From Verrucomicrobiales bacterium (GTDB lineage: Bacteria > Verrucomicrobiota > Verrucomicrobiia > Verrucomicrobiales > DEV007), in assembly GCA_002726915.1 (NCBI GenBank), contig PBSY01000023.1:1-45319 (forward strand): 45,319 nucleotides of DNA, written 5' to 3'. Positions within the stretch are counted from its first letter, which is position 1, and each line of letters starts with the position of its first letter. The notes under the pieces are model-generated. The model did no database searches, had not been told where the DNA came from, and saw only the letters and a list, made by a program, of their open reading frames with translations. The translations under genes were made by a program, and so were the position numbers. This document shows, one piece after another, positions 36,424-45,025 of the stretch.

Positions 36424-37872
36424 GTGCTCACTCGAATTTTCCATTTCCTTCTCGTAACGATTTCTGGCTTCATCTCGATTTCGCCGGCGAGAGCTGAGGC
36501 GCAGCGTCCACCCAATTTCATCGTTATTTTTTGCGACAATCTTGGCTACGGCGACATTGAGCCCTTTGGTTCCACTCTTCATCACACCCCCAACCTCAAT
36601 CGCATGGCGAAGGAGGGACGAAAGTTCACTCACTTCTGCGTTACCGCCGGCGTCTGCACCCCCTCACGCGCCAGCATCCTGACGGGTTGCTATTCCCAGC
36701 GGGTCCAAATGAATCATAACCCCCGGGATCATCAAGTACTTCGCCCCATTTCCCCTTACGGACTTCACCCTGAAGAGGAGACAATAGCGGAAGCCCTCAA
36801 GAGAAAAGACTACGCCACCGTCTGCATAGGAAAATGGCATCTTGGCGATCAGGATGGCTTCCTTCCAACCGATCAAGGCTTTGATTACTTCTTCGGCATT
36901 CCCTACTCCGATGACATGACGCAGCGGGTCTGGGACCGAGACGGCTCCCAGTGGCCTCCGCTGCCCCTTCTGGAAAACAAGACCGTTCTCGAAGCTCCTG
37001 TCGATCGAGACCTCCTCACAAAAACAACAACGGAGAAAGCCTTACAATGGATTGACGAGAATCACGACTCCCCGTTCTTTCTATACTTTCCTCAAACCAT
37101 GCCCGGCAGCACCTCCGCGCCCTTTGCCAGCCCAGCTTTCAAAGGAAAAAGCAATAATGGGCCTTGGGGTGACTCCATCGAAGAGATCGATTGGTCCACT
37201 GGTGAAATTCTCAACAAACTCGAGGAACTTGGCATCGCAGAGAACACCTTCGTTATCTGGACCTCCGACAACGGCGCGCCCATGAAGACCGATTTGAGTG
37301 ATCTCTCCCGTGGATCTAACCGCCCTCTTCATGGCCGCGGCTACACCACAGCAGAAGGAGCGTTTCGGGTCCCCACCCTTATGTGGTGGCCGGGAAACAT
37401 CCCTGCCGGAACAGAATGCCACGAACTCGCGACGACGATGGATCTGTTCCCAACTTTGATAAGCTGGGCCGGCGGCAAGCTTTCCGACCGCAAGCGTGAC
37501 GGCCACAACATCAGTTTGCTGATCAAGGGGGCAGACGATGCCAAGTCTCCCTATAAGGCCTTTTTCTACTACTATCTCGATCAACTTCAGGCGGTCAGGT
37601 CAGGCCCGTGGAAGCTCTTTCTCCCACTGGAGACCTTCGTAAGACACCCTCACTTCAAGAGGGGCACAACGAACACCCCAACCCTCCTATTTAACGTCTT
37701 CGAAGACGCTGGTTCCACCAACAACATGGCAGAACAGCACCCTAATATTGTCGCCCAACTCAAAGCCTACGCCGAAGACATGCGCCAAGATCTAGGCGAC
37801 CAAGGAATTCGAGGACGCGGAATCCGACCCATTGGTCGGGTAGAGAATCCATCACCTTTGATTCTGGAATAA
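36424..37872 (+). CDS. Exported sulfatase (arylsulfatase A-like), GTG start
   Basis: A 482-residue sulfatase starting with GTG 3 bp after the stop of the PVC dehydrogenase gene, which implies translational coupling. The signal peptide covers residues 1-24 (ending ARAEA). FIVIFCDNLGYGDIEPFG holds the metal site, with Asp-Asn replacing the usual Asp-Asp. C78-T-P-S-R is the formylglycine signature. GKWHLGDQDGFLP and WTSDNGAP are downstream active-site segments. It probably removes sulfate from the sugar handled by the adjacent dehydrogenase (inferred from gene order). Confidence 0.91.
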   Translation: MLTRIFHFLLVTISGFISISPARAEAQRPPNFIVIFCDNLGYGDIEPFGSTLHHTPNLNRMAKEGRKFTHFCVTAGVCTPSRASILTGCYSQRVQMNHNPRDHQVLRPISPYGLHPEEETIAEALKRKDYATVCIGKWHLGDQDGFLPTDQGFDYFFGIPYSDDMTQRVWDRDGSQWPPLPLLENKTVLEAPVDRDLLTKTTTEKALQWIDENHDSPFFLYFPQTMPGSTSAPFASPAFKGKSNNGPWGDSIEEIDWSTGEILNKLEELGIAENTFVIWTSDNGAPMKTDLSDLSRGSNRPLHGRGYTTAEGAFRVPTLMWWPGNIPAGTECHELATTMDLFPTLISWAGGKLSDRKRDGHNISLLIKGADDAKSPYKAFFYYYLDQLQAVRSGPWKLFLPLETFVRHPHFKRGTTNTPTLLFNVFEDAGSTNNMAEQHPNIVAQLKAYAEDMRQDLGDQGIRGRGIRPIGRVENPSPLILE

Positions 37873-37897
37873 CAGTCACCTGTCAGCCGAGCGTCTA

Positions 37898-37925
37898 TGG
37901 TGATCAACTATCAGCGAGATCACCA
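37898..37925 (+). terminator. Stem-loop after sulfatase, no T-run
   Basis: A perfect 8-bp stem TGGTGATC/GATCACCA with a 12-base loop lies 25 bp past the sulfatase stop. Without a T-run it may protect the mRNA 3' end or help factor-dependent termination. Confidence 0.35.
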
Positions 37926-38453
37926 AAATCAAATTGTTTCAGGCATAGGAAAATTCATGTCGCATTCGTTGAAGCAAGTCTTGATGATCTCCTGAAATCA
38001 TCGAAACAGAACGCCTGCTCTGACCATATTGAGAGAATTTCGACTGCATTTAGCCCAAAACCTACACGCAACATTCCTTCGAATTTTCACTCAGGCATCC
38101 ATAAACAAGTGAGATTTGAGCCCACTTGGTCTTGATCTTCATCTAGTGAAAATCACTTCCACCTACTCCGACGAATCATCCGCGAAGGCGTGGCGTCAAA
38201 CAATCGAAACGAACTCAAGGAAATCCTCGAACCTTTCCAGGTGAGAAGTTGAGTGGGCCACGCCAGCCACTTCCGTTTGACGAATCCGTTTTTCCGGTTA
38301 CCTATTCTCCATCATTTGAGGACAGCTACGCTGTCGGCTCGCTCACCATATCATTCTGCGAGCTTCCATACAGCCACCGATGGTTCTGTTCAATCACACC
38401 ATCGATCGATACAGTGGAAGTCCTTAACGCCAGCATCGTAGCGGCGTTCACCC
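37926..38453. other. Long intergenic region with a possible coding remnant
   Basis: The 581-bp gap before RNase R is the largest in the window. A plus-strand frame from 38134 to its stop at 38252 ends in a protein-like helix (LLRRIIREGVAS, then NELKEILEPF) with no start codon, possibly a relic. The promoter of the RNase R gene must lie here, but no clear boxes stand out. Confidence 0.35.
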
Positions 38454-40937
38454 ATGGAAAATCAAATCCTTAAACTACTCGGGAGGAAGAACTATCTGCC
38501 CGCTGACGCCTTTGAATTACATAGACGACTTAAGCTCCAGCCTCACGAACAACAACAACTCAACCGAACGCTGCGGGAGCTTGAACGGTCCGGCCAAATA
38601 GCCAGAATCAAGGGCGACCGCTACATTTTACCGAAAGAGGCCGACCTCCTTCCCGGCCGCATCCAGATCACCCGCGGCGGGCGCGGCTTTTTGATGCCGG
38701 ACACTCCTGGTGCTACCGAGATCGCGATTTCCGCAACCGACACCGGAACAGCAATGAATGATGACCACGTCCTTATTCGACTGGACATCAAACCCAAAGG
38801 TCGGCGTCACAAGGATGATTCCACGCTCACCGGCAAAGTGGTGCGCGTCCTTGAACGACATCGCAGCCAGGTTGTTGGCACCCTGAAGAAGGGTCGCGAA
38901 TTTCTCTATGTGATTCCTGATGATCCACGCATGCCGCAGGACATCTACGTGCCGCCCGCCAGAGACACAGGACGCTCCGCCAACGTGGGCGACAAGGTCG
39001 TTGTTGAACTCAAGGAGTGGACCAACCGACACAAAAACCCCGAGGGCCTCATCATCGAGGTGCTCGGGCCGCCTACCGAAGAGGGCGTCGATATGCTCGG
39101 CGTGCTGCGCCAATATGATCTGCCTCTCAAGTTCCCGCGCAAGGTTCTTCAGGAAGTTCGACAATATGGCAAAGACGTCTCGGAACTGGACCGCGAGGGC
39201 CGCACCGACTGCCGCCAACATGATGTCATCACTATTGACCCCGCAGATGCCCGCGACTTCGACGACGCCTTCTGCATTCAGAAGGTCGACGATACCCTGT
39301 GGAAACTCTGGGTTCATATCGCCGACGTTTCTCATTACGTGAAGTCAGGCTCAGCACTCGATGAGGAAGCTCAGAAACGCGGCAACTCCACCTATCTCGT
39401 TGACCGCGTTGTACCCATGTTGCCCGAGGCGCTCAGCAACGAACTTTGCTCGCTCAAACCCAACGTCGATCGACTCAGCAAATGCGTTGAATTCCTCATC
39501 GATAACGACGGTCGCGTCGTGCGCTCACGCTTTTACAGTGCTGTGATTCACTCCAAGCGTCGATACAGTTACGAAGAGGCCATGGAGGTATTGGAACGCC
39601 AGGCGCAAGATCACATTGAGGACATGCTGTGTTCTGCCGCCCGCCTCGCTCTGAAGATCCGCCAGCGCCGATTTGAGAACGGTTCTCTTGAACTCGATTT
39701 CCCTGAGACCAAGATCCGACTAGATAACAAAGGACGCGTTCTTCGCATTGAAAAAGTCGACTACGACGAGTCACACCAACTTATCGAAGAATTTATGCTA
39801 CTCGCCAACGAAGCTGTGGCCACGCGTCTCATCAAGATGAAGAAGCATACCGTCCACCGGGTGCATGAAAGCCCCGATCTGGCCCGACTCGCTGAATACC
39901 GTGAGGAAGTCCTTGGGCACAATATCCCCTGCGGCAACCTCGAGAAAACTGTCGAAGTGCAGAAACTACTGCGCCGACTTAGTAAGCTCCCGATTGGGGC
40001 AGCACTCAAGATCGGCTTTCTCAAATCCCTGATGCGAGCGCGCTACGCCATCGAACCGCTTGGCCACTACGGCCTCGCTAAACGCAACTATACTCACTTC
40101 ACCTCGCCGATTCGCCGCTACGCTGATCTAGTCGTACATCGCACGTTGTTCGAGAAAGAGAGAATCCCGGCCAATTGGCTCGTCAGAATGGCCGAGCATA
40201 TCTCCACGACGGAGCGTAATTCGGCTGACGCCGAACGCGATAGCAAGGATGTGAAGATGTATGCCTATCTCAAGGCGCAGATGAAATCCAATTCGCGCCA
40301 CTCTTATCCCGCGTTGGTCACTGACATCCGCAACTTCGGTTTATTTGTCGATGTGCCTGATCTCGGCATGCGGGGACTGGTTCCTCTGAGCCGCATGGAA
40401 GACGATTTCTACGACTTCGACTCCACTCGAGTTCAGGCGATCGGACGACGCAGCAAGAACGTGATCAAACTTGGAGACAAACTCGATGTTGAGATCGACA
40501 AGGTCGATACCTTCAAGAAGGAAGTTGATTTTCGCCCAGTGTCAGAAGGGGGCAGTAGCATCCGAAGAAAACGAAGTCCACGCGGAGGTCGTGGCCAAAG
40601 TAGGAACGAAAAGAAAGATGGCCCACGAAGCGGAAGGAACAATCGCGACAAGAGTCGCCGCAAGAGTAACCCTGGCAGTCGAAGTGGAAGTAACCGAGGT
40701 CACGCAGATGACGGCGAGACCTCCAAAGACCAGGCAAAGCGGGGACAAAAGCGCCAAAAATCAGGAGGTGATCAGTCAGGTCAGCACAACAGCACTGCCC
40801 CTAAAAAGAAGTCTGCCAAAAATCAGGCAAACCCGAAGCACAAACGCCCTAACAAGAAGCGCTCCTTTCGCAAATCGCCCGCAAAGAGAAAAGGGCGGGG
40901 AACTTCAGCAAAGAAGCGACCAGAGACTGGGCGGTAG
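38454..40937 (+). CDS. rnr: Ribonuclease R (3'-5' exoribonuclease)
   Basis: An 827-residue RNase II/RNB-family enzyme that degrades structured RNA, including mRNA, rRNA and tmRNA targets. An N-terminal helix-turn-helix-like domain (residues 1-65) is followed by two cold-shock/OB domains, then the RNB domain with TIDPADARDFDDAF (catalytic Asp cluster binding Mg) and HFTSPIRRYADLVVHR. The C-terminal S1 domain (about residues 620-700) reads YPALVTDIRNFGLFVDV. The last 125 residues are a Lys/Arg/Ser/Gly-rich disordered tail, similar in kind to but longer than the basic tail of E. coli RNase R, and probably RNA-binding. It is a housekeeping gene, transcribed alone. Confidence 0.95.
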   Translation: MENQILKLLGRKNYLPADAFELHRRLKLQPHEQQQLNRTLRELERSGQIARIKGDRYILPKEADLLPGRIQITRGGRGFLMPDTPGATEIAISATDTGTAMNDDHVLIRLDIKPKGRRHKDDSTLTGKVVRVLERHRSQVVGTLKKGREFLYVIPDDPRMPQDIYVPPARDTGRSANVGDKVVVELKEWTNRHKNPEGLIIEVLGPPTEEGVDMLGVLRQYDLPLKFPRKVLQEVRQYGKDVSELDREGRTDCRQHDVITIDPADARDFDDAFCIQKVDDTLWKLWVHIADVSHYVKSGSALDEEAQKRGNSTYLVDRVVPMLPEALSNELCSLKPNVDRLSKCVEFLIDNDGRVVRSRFYSAVIHSKRRYSYEEAMEVLERQAQDHIEDMLCSAARLALKIRQRRFENGSLELDFPETKIRLDNKGRVLRIEKVDYDESHQLIEEFMLLANEAVATRLIKMKKHTVHRVHESPDLARLAEYREEVLGHNIPCGNLEKTVEVQKLLRRLSKLPIGAALKIGFLKSLMRARYAIEPLGHYGLAKRNYTHFTSPIRRYADLVVHRTLFEKERIPANWLVRMAEHISTTERNSADAERDSKDVKMYAYLKAQMKSNSRHSYPALVTDIRNFGLFVDVPDLGMRGLVPLSRMEDDFYDFDSTRVQAIGRRSKNVIKLGDKLDVEIDKVDTFKKEVDFRPVSEGGSSIRRKRSPRGGRGQSRNEKKDGPRSGRNNRDKSRRKSNPGSRSGSNRGHADDGETSKDQAKRGQKRQKSGGDQSGQHNSTAPKKKSAKNQANPKHKRPNKKRSFRKSPAKRKGRGTSAKKRPETGR

Positions 40938-40963
40938 TTTGCACCCGAGGTTCAACACCCCCA

Positions 40964-41117
40964 TCCCCTAAACGCCTACACCCTGCACGCCGTAGAGTCC
41001 CGCGATTGAGCGGGACAAAAGCCTTGGTCACACATCATTAGCCCCCTTCGCAGTCGCGCCAACGATCGCGCCTCTCACTTGCTGCCTCATTGGAATCTTT
41101 ATCATCGCCTCAGCCTT
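40964..41117. repeat. Duplicated segment, copy A (relic of endonuclease 5' end)
   Basis: This matches 42404-42557 in direct orientation. A 45-bp core is identical (40988-41032 and 42429-42473) and contains the hairpin GTCCCGC-GATTGA-GCGGGAC. The 3' part (from about 41063) matches the start of the endonuclease gene: it encodes PLTCCLIGIFIIAS against PLTRCLIGILIVAA but has no ATG. Copy A thus holds a promoter-proximal piece and a broken signal peptide. Confidence 0.8.
40997..41016. repeat. Inverted repeat GTCCCGC/GCGGGAC, copy A
   Basis: A 7-bp perfect stem with loop GATTGA inside the 45-bp repeat. The same stem, with one mismatch and another loop, appears at 426-445. It is 60 bp past the RNase R stop and could end that transcript, though no T-run follows. 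Confidence 0.6.
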
Positions 41118-41139
41118 TCATCTTAAATGCCCATTACCG

Positions 41140-42288
41140 ATGGATACCGCCAATTCTAAACTCGAGAAGATCTACTTTGAAAACCTAGATGCCCTCCGGT
41201 TTCTCGCATTTTTTGGCGTATTCCTCCATCACATGTTTTACACACAAGACCCAGTTCTCGCGGTTAGTCCTGTTTTGGTCTCTCTCGACCATTTCTTCTC
41301 CAACGGGCAGCTCGGGGTTAATTTTTTCTTCGTCCTTTCGGGATTCCTCATTACCTATCTTTTGTTTGCTGAGGAAGCGCGCGATTCAAAAATTAACGTT
41401 CTCTCGTTTTATGCAAGAAGGACGCTTCGGATCTGGCCACTTTATTATGCCTGTCTGATCTTTGCCTTTTTTCTTGCCCCCCCGCTTTATCAATGGGTGG
41501 CTCGCCCACTGGATGAAACTGCGAATTCCTGGATGTATTTCGTATTTCTAGCTAACTTTGACTCTATCCAGAACGGCATTCCCACCACTCCTCCACTATC
41601 GGTTCTTTGGTCTGTAGCGATTGAGGAACAGTTCTACCTCCTCTGGCCACTGTTGCTCACTGTCATCACGGGGAAACCCGGCCGTATCAGCCTGTTCTTC
41701 GCAATCATTTTAACTTCATTGGTCTTTACAGCGATAAATCTCAACCAGGGGGAGTTTTACCTGTCAAAACATACCCTACCCGCGATCTCCGACATGGCAG
41801 TCGGCGCTCTTCTCGCCTTCGTTTGCTTTTTTCAAAAAAAAATCATCCAAAGAATCTCCCTAGCCAAAAAATGGCAGATACTCCTCTGCTACGCTCTTGG
41901 CATCTGCCTAATTCTATTTCAAGTAACCCTGTTCAATCATCCTTTCCTTTTCACATTCAAACGCTTCGTCTTTTCGTTGTTCTTCGCCTTCATCATTGCG
42001 GAGCAAGTTTTCTGTAGAAACTCGCTCTTTAAAGTCGGTCGACTGAGATTCTTGACCTACTGGGGGAACCGCAGTTACGGGCTATACTGTTTACACTACC
42101 TCGCGATTTTCCTAGTCCTTCAGATCACGATTCCCCTTGAAATCAATCGGACCCTCTTCGGAGTCTGCTTTATCGAACCCGTTGCAGCTATGTTTTTGAG
42201 TCTCGCTATTGCATGGTTTAGCTTTCGCTTTTTCGAGCAGCCTTTCCTCAAGCTGAAAGCCCGAACCTCACTCTCGAAGTCAGGCTAA
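41140..42288 (+). CDS. Acyltransferase 3 family membrane protein
   Basis: A 382-residue integral membrane protein with about ten hydrophobic helices (PF01757, OafA/YrhL-like). The family hallmarks are present: LDALRFLAFFGVFLHHM, with the histidine pair near residue 30; GQLGVNFFFVLSGFLITYLL; FYARRTLRIWPLYY; and VLWSVAIEEQFYLLWPL. Such proteins move acyl groups (often acetyl) onto sugars of surface polysaccharide, lipopolysaccharide or exported glycans. The DNA looks more A/T-rich than its neighbours, and the gene lies exactly between two copies of a duplicated segment, which suggests later insertion or transfer. Confidence 0.9.
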   Translation: MDTANSKLEKIYFENLDALRFLAFFGVFLHHMFYTQDPVLAVSPVLVSLDHFFSNGQLGVNFFFVLSGFLITYLLFAEEARDSKINVLSFYARRTLRIWPLYYACLIFAFFLAPPLYQWVARPLDETANSWMYFVFLANFDSIQNGIPTTPPLSVLWSVAIEEQFYLLWPLLLTVITGKPGRISLFFAIILTSLVFTAINLNQGEFYLSKHTLPAISDMAVGALLAFVCFFQKKIIQRISLAKKWQILLCYALGICLILFQVTLFNHPFLFTFKRFVFSLFFAFIIAEQVFCRNSLFKVGRLRFLTYWGNRSYGLYCLHYLAIFLVLQITIPLEINRTLFGVCFIEPVAAMFLSLAIAWFSFRFFEQPFLKLKARTSLSKSG

Positions 42289-42403
42289 CAGAGAACGTCA
42301 GGAAGTTTATCTGACCGGAGTCCTTCAAATAATTACCTTGGCCTGTCACACTCAGCGAATCACGAACGATCCAGTGCTCCTGAAAGCCTTCCGCCCAGCT
42401 CAA

Positions 42404-42557
42404 CCCCTCTAAATGCCTGCACCTTGCTCGCCGTAGAGTCCCGCGATTGAGCGGGACAAAAGCCTTGGTCACATCAGACTCCCGCTGCACATTTACACCG
42501 ATGACCACCCCTCTCACTCGCTGTCTCATTGGAATCCTTATCGTTGCCGCCACAGCT
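42404..42557. repeat. Duplicated segment, copy B (5' end of endonuclease gene)
   Basis: This is the partner of 40964-41117 and is probably the ancestral copy, because here the 3' part is the intact start of the endonuclease gene (ATG 42501). The identical 45-bp core is at 42429-42473. Confidence 0.8.
42438..42457. repeat. Inverted repeat GTCCCGC/GCGGGAC, copy B
   Basis: A 7-bp perfect stem with loop GATTGA, identical to copy A. It lies 43 bp upstream of the endonuclease start, so it may form a leader hairpin or protein-binding site. Confidence 0.6.
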
Positions 42558-43394
42558 TCCGTAGCTGAAGAACCCGACCGCTCGCCACCCATCAAGGTGA
42601 TGAGTTTCAACATTCGTTTCGGAGCAGCTAAAGACGGTGACAACCACTGGGAAAACCGAAAGAATTTCGTCGCCGAAACCATCCGTGTCTTTGATCCCGA
42701 CCTTCTTGGCCTGCAGGAATGCCTCGATTTCCAGGGCCAATTCATCCAGCACCAACTCCCCGGCTACACCTTTCACGGAGTCGGCAGGCAAGACGGCAGC
42801 AGCTCCGGCGAGTACGTGCCTGTTCTCTACAAAACATCTCGCTTTGAAGTGGTCGACTCGGGCCACTACTGGCTGAGCAAAACTCCGGAAGTTCCAGGAA
42901 GTAAAAGTTGGGATTCATCCCTTCCCCGCATGGTTTCGTGGGTCCGCCTTCAGGACAAGCATGATCCCGATAGCGAGCCTTTCGTTTTCGCCAATGCACA
43001 CTTTGATCACAAAGGACGCGAAGCCCGACATCAATCCGCAAGGCTCATGTGGCGGCAGCATATCAGAGGCAAACCTGACGAAGCAGTTATCTTGGCAGGG
43101 GACTTTAATTCAGGCGAAGACTCCGATCCTTACAACGCACTTGTTAAAGGCAACGGGCAACTAACCAAAGGCGATGCTCCAATTATCGACGCCTATCGCG
43201 CTGCTCATCCGGAGCGAAGTGAAAAAGAAGCAACTTTCACAAAATGGATAGGCAACCGCGAAGGCCATCGTATCGACTGGATCCTGCATTCAAAATCTTT
43301 CGCTACCTTGAATGCTTTGATCAACCACACCAACGACAATGGACGGTATCCCTCTGATCACTATCCAATCGAAGCAGTCCTGAGGCGAAGGTAA
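42501..43394 (+). CDS. Exported endonuclease/exonuclease/phosphatase-family protein
   Basis: A 297-residue protein. ATG 42501 begins a signal peptide (MTTPLTRCLIGILIVAATASVAEE), and the longer frame from 42447 is rejected. EEP fold (PF03372) motifs: VMSFNIRFG (Asn), LLGLQE (metal-binding Glu), ANAHFDHKG, VILAGDFNSGE (Asp/Asn) and SDHYPIEAVL (catalytic Asp-His). It resembles exported phosphatase/phosphodiesterase members common in Bacteroidetes and Verrucomicrobia, which often act on phospho- or sulfo-sugars, lipids or nucleic acids; the substrate is unknown. Its 5' end is duplicated at 40964-41117. Confidence 0.9.
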   Translation: MTTPLTRCLIGILIVAATASVAEEPDRSPPIKVMSFNIRFGAAKDGDNHWENRKNFVAETIRVFDPDLLGLQECLDFQGQFIQHQLPGYTFHGVGRQDGSSSGEYVPVLYKTSRFEVVDSGHYWLSKTPEVPGSKSWDSSLPRMVSWVRLQDKHDPDSEPFVFANAHFDHKGREARHQSARLMWRQHIRGKPDEAVILAGDFNSGEDSDPYNALVKGNGQLTKGDAPIIDAYRAAHPERSEKEATFTKWIGNREGHRIDWILHSKSFATLNALINHTNDNGRYPSDHYPIEAVLRRR

Positions 43395-43467
43395 TGAATC
43401 ACGACACCCTCTTCCGGGGATGCAAAAGGTTCTGCTTCCTCAATAGCAACCCAATAAGATACAGCCT

Positions 43468-44970
43468 TCATATTAAAATATCGTTGATAACATGTCCATG
43501 AACGTTCGTCAGCCTTCGCTCAAGTCCGTTGTGGTAGAAACTCAACCGTTCATGATCTAATCCCATTAGGTGGAGGATTGTCGCGTTAAAGTCATAAAGT
43601 GAGGTCGGATCCACGGCCGCCTTGAAACCATACTCATCGCTGGCTCCATAGCTGAATCCCTTTTTTACACCGGCTCCGGCAAAGAAACATGTAAACGCCT
43701 CCGGGTTATGATCGCGTCCAGTTCCATTTCCCTGAAGAAACGGCATGCGCCCAAATTCAGTGCACCACACCACCAAGGTGTCTTCAAGCAAACCGCGACG
43801 CTTGAGATCGTGGATTAAGGCAGCTGTTGGCTGATCCATGATCTCCGCCTGCATCGCATGAGTGTCAGCAATATCGGAGTGTGAGTCCCAGTTGGTGATA
43901 CCGTTGCCACCAGATGGATCACTCCCATTGAACAGTTGGACGACACGCACTCCCTTCTCAAGGAGGCGTCGAGCAAGAATGCAGTTCTTGGCATACTCAC
44001 GCTTCAACTCCGTTCCGGACTCAGAACCATACTCCTTATGAATAGACTCAGGTTCGTTCGAGATATTCATTATTTCCGGGACTGTTATCTGCATCTGGCC
44101 AGCTAACTCATAACTCGCGACACGGGCAGCAAGGTTGGCATCGCCCGGATATTTCTCAAGATGCTTGGCGTTGAGGCGCTGGAGTAAGTCGACTGTATTC
44201 TTGTCATCGGACGCCGAATAATCCATTGGCCGGCCCAAATTAGCCGGTGGATTCTTAGAATTGAAGTCCGTGCCCTGAAAAGCGGCCGGGAGAAATCCAC
44301 TACCAAAGTTGTTCTTGCCGGAACGAGCCAACCCTCGCGGATCATTGATCGCTACAAACGCGGGCAGGTCCTCACACTCAGATCCGAGAGCATAAGTTGC
44401 CCAAGCTCCGAAGGATGGGAAACCCTCCATCGTAAATCCCGTATTGATGAAGTTTTCGCCCTGCGGGTGAGCGCTGGTCTGGGTGTGCAGGGAATGTACG
44501 AAGCAGAATTCATCAGCCAACTCGCCCATTTTAGGTAAAAGATCAGAGGTCATCTTCCCGCTCTGACCCCGTGGTTTAAATTCCCAGAACGGCTTTGCGA
44601 TATTTCCACTGGGTCCTTCAAAGGTCACCGCAGGCATGCCGGGAGGCTTTTGGCCATGAAACTTGGCCAATGCGGGCTTGTAATCAAATGTATCGACATG
44701 ACTGACCGCACCCGGGCAGTAAATCACGAGCACTTGCTTGGCCGCACCTTGAAAGTGGCCCTTGCGACTCAGGTAGGGATTGTCGGGATCAATGTCAGGA
44801 CGAATCGGGCTTTTACCGCTGAATTCTGCTGGGTTCTCCGAAGAAGCCAAACCTTCACCAGCAAGAAGATGGGCAAGGCCCAAACCACCGAGCGAGAAAC
44901 CGGTATTCTTCATGAAACTCCGACGATCAAGCAGACGTCGGCCGATAGGGGTCATGTGTTCAGGGCTCAT
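43468..44970 (-). CDS. DUF1501 protein, Tat-exported
   Basis: A 500-residue DUF1501 protein with a twin-arginine signal (LLDRRSFMKNTGFSLGGLG). Typical segments: VLVIYCPGAVSHVDTFDYKP, SLHTQTSAHPQGENFINTG, NCILARRLLEKGVRVVQLFNG, VVWCTEFGRMPF and [18 protein letters not shown]. Its C-terminal 60 residues closely resemble those of the DUF1501 protein at 17423. It lies 55 bp downstream of a DUF1553 protein gene that runs off the window, so it is the second gene of another cytochrome/DUF1501 operon. Confidence 0.92.
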   Translation of the reverse strand: MSPEHMTPIGRRLLDRRSFMKNTGFSLGGLGLAHLLAGEGLASSENPAEFSGKSPIRPDIDPDNPYLSRKGHFQGAAKQVLVIYCPGAVSHVDTFDYKPALAKFHGQKPPGMPAVTFEGPSGNIAKPFWEFKPRGQSGKMTSDLLPKMGELADEFCFVHSLHTQTSAHPQGENFINTGFTMEGFPSFGAWATYALGSECEDLPAFVAINDPRGLARSGKNNFGSGFLPAAFQGTDFNSKNPPANLGRPMDYSASDDKNTVDLLQRLNAKHLEKYPGDANLAARVASYELAGQMQITVPEIMNISNEPESIHKEYGSESGTELKREYAKNCILARRLLEKGVRVVQLFNGSDPSGGNGITNWDSHSDIADTHAMQAEIMDQPTAALIHDLKRRGLLEDTLVVWCTEFGRMPFLQGNGTGRDHNPEAFTCFFAGAGVKKGFSYGASDEYGFKAAVDPTSLYDFNATILHLMGLDHERLSFYHNGLERRLTNVHGHVINDILI

Positions 44971-45025
44971 TTTGGGGAGATGTTATGCGGTTCACTTTCA
45001 ATGATTCAGCGCTGGTTCAATCCGA

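Noticed and set aside
38628..39335. 235-codon minus-strand frame
   Set aside because: It is a shadow of the RNase R gene, with no start context or family features.
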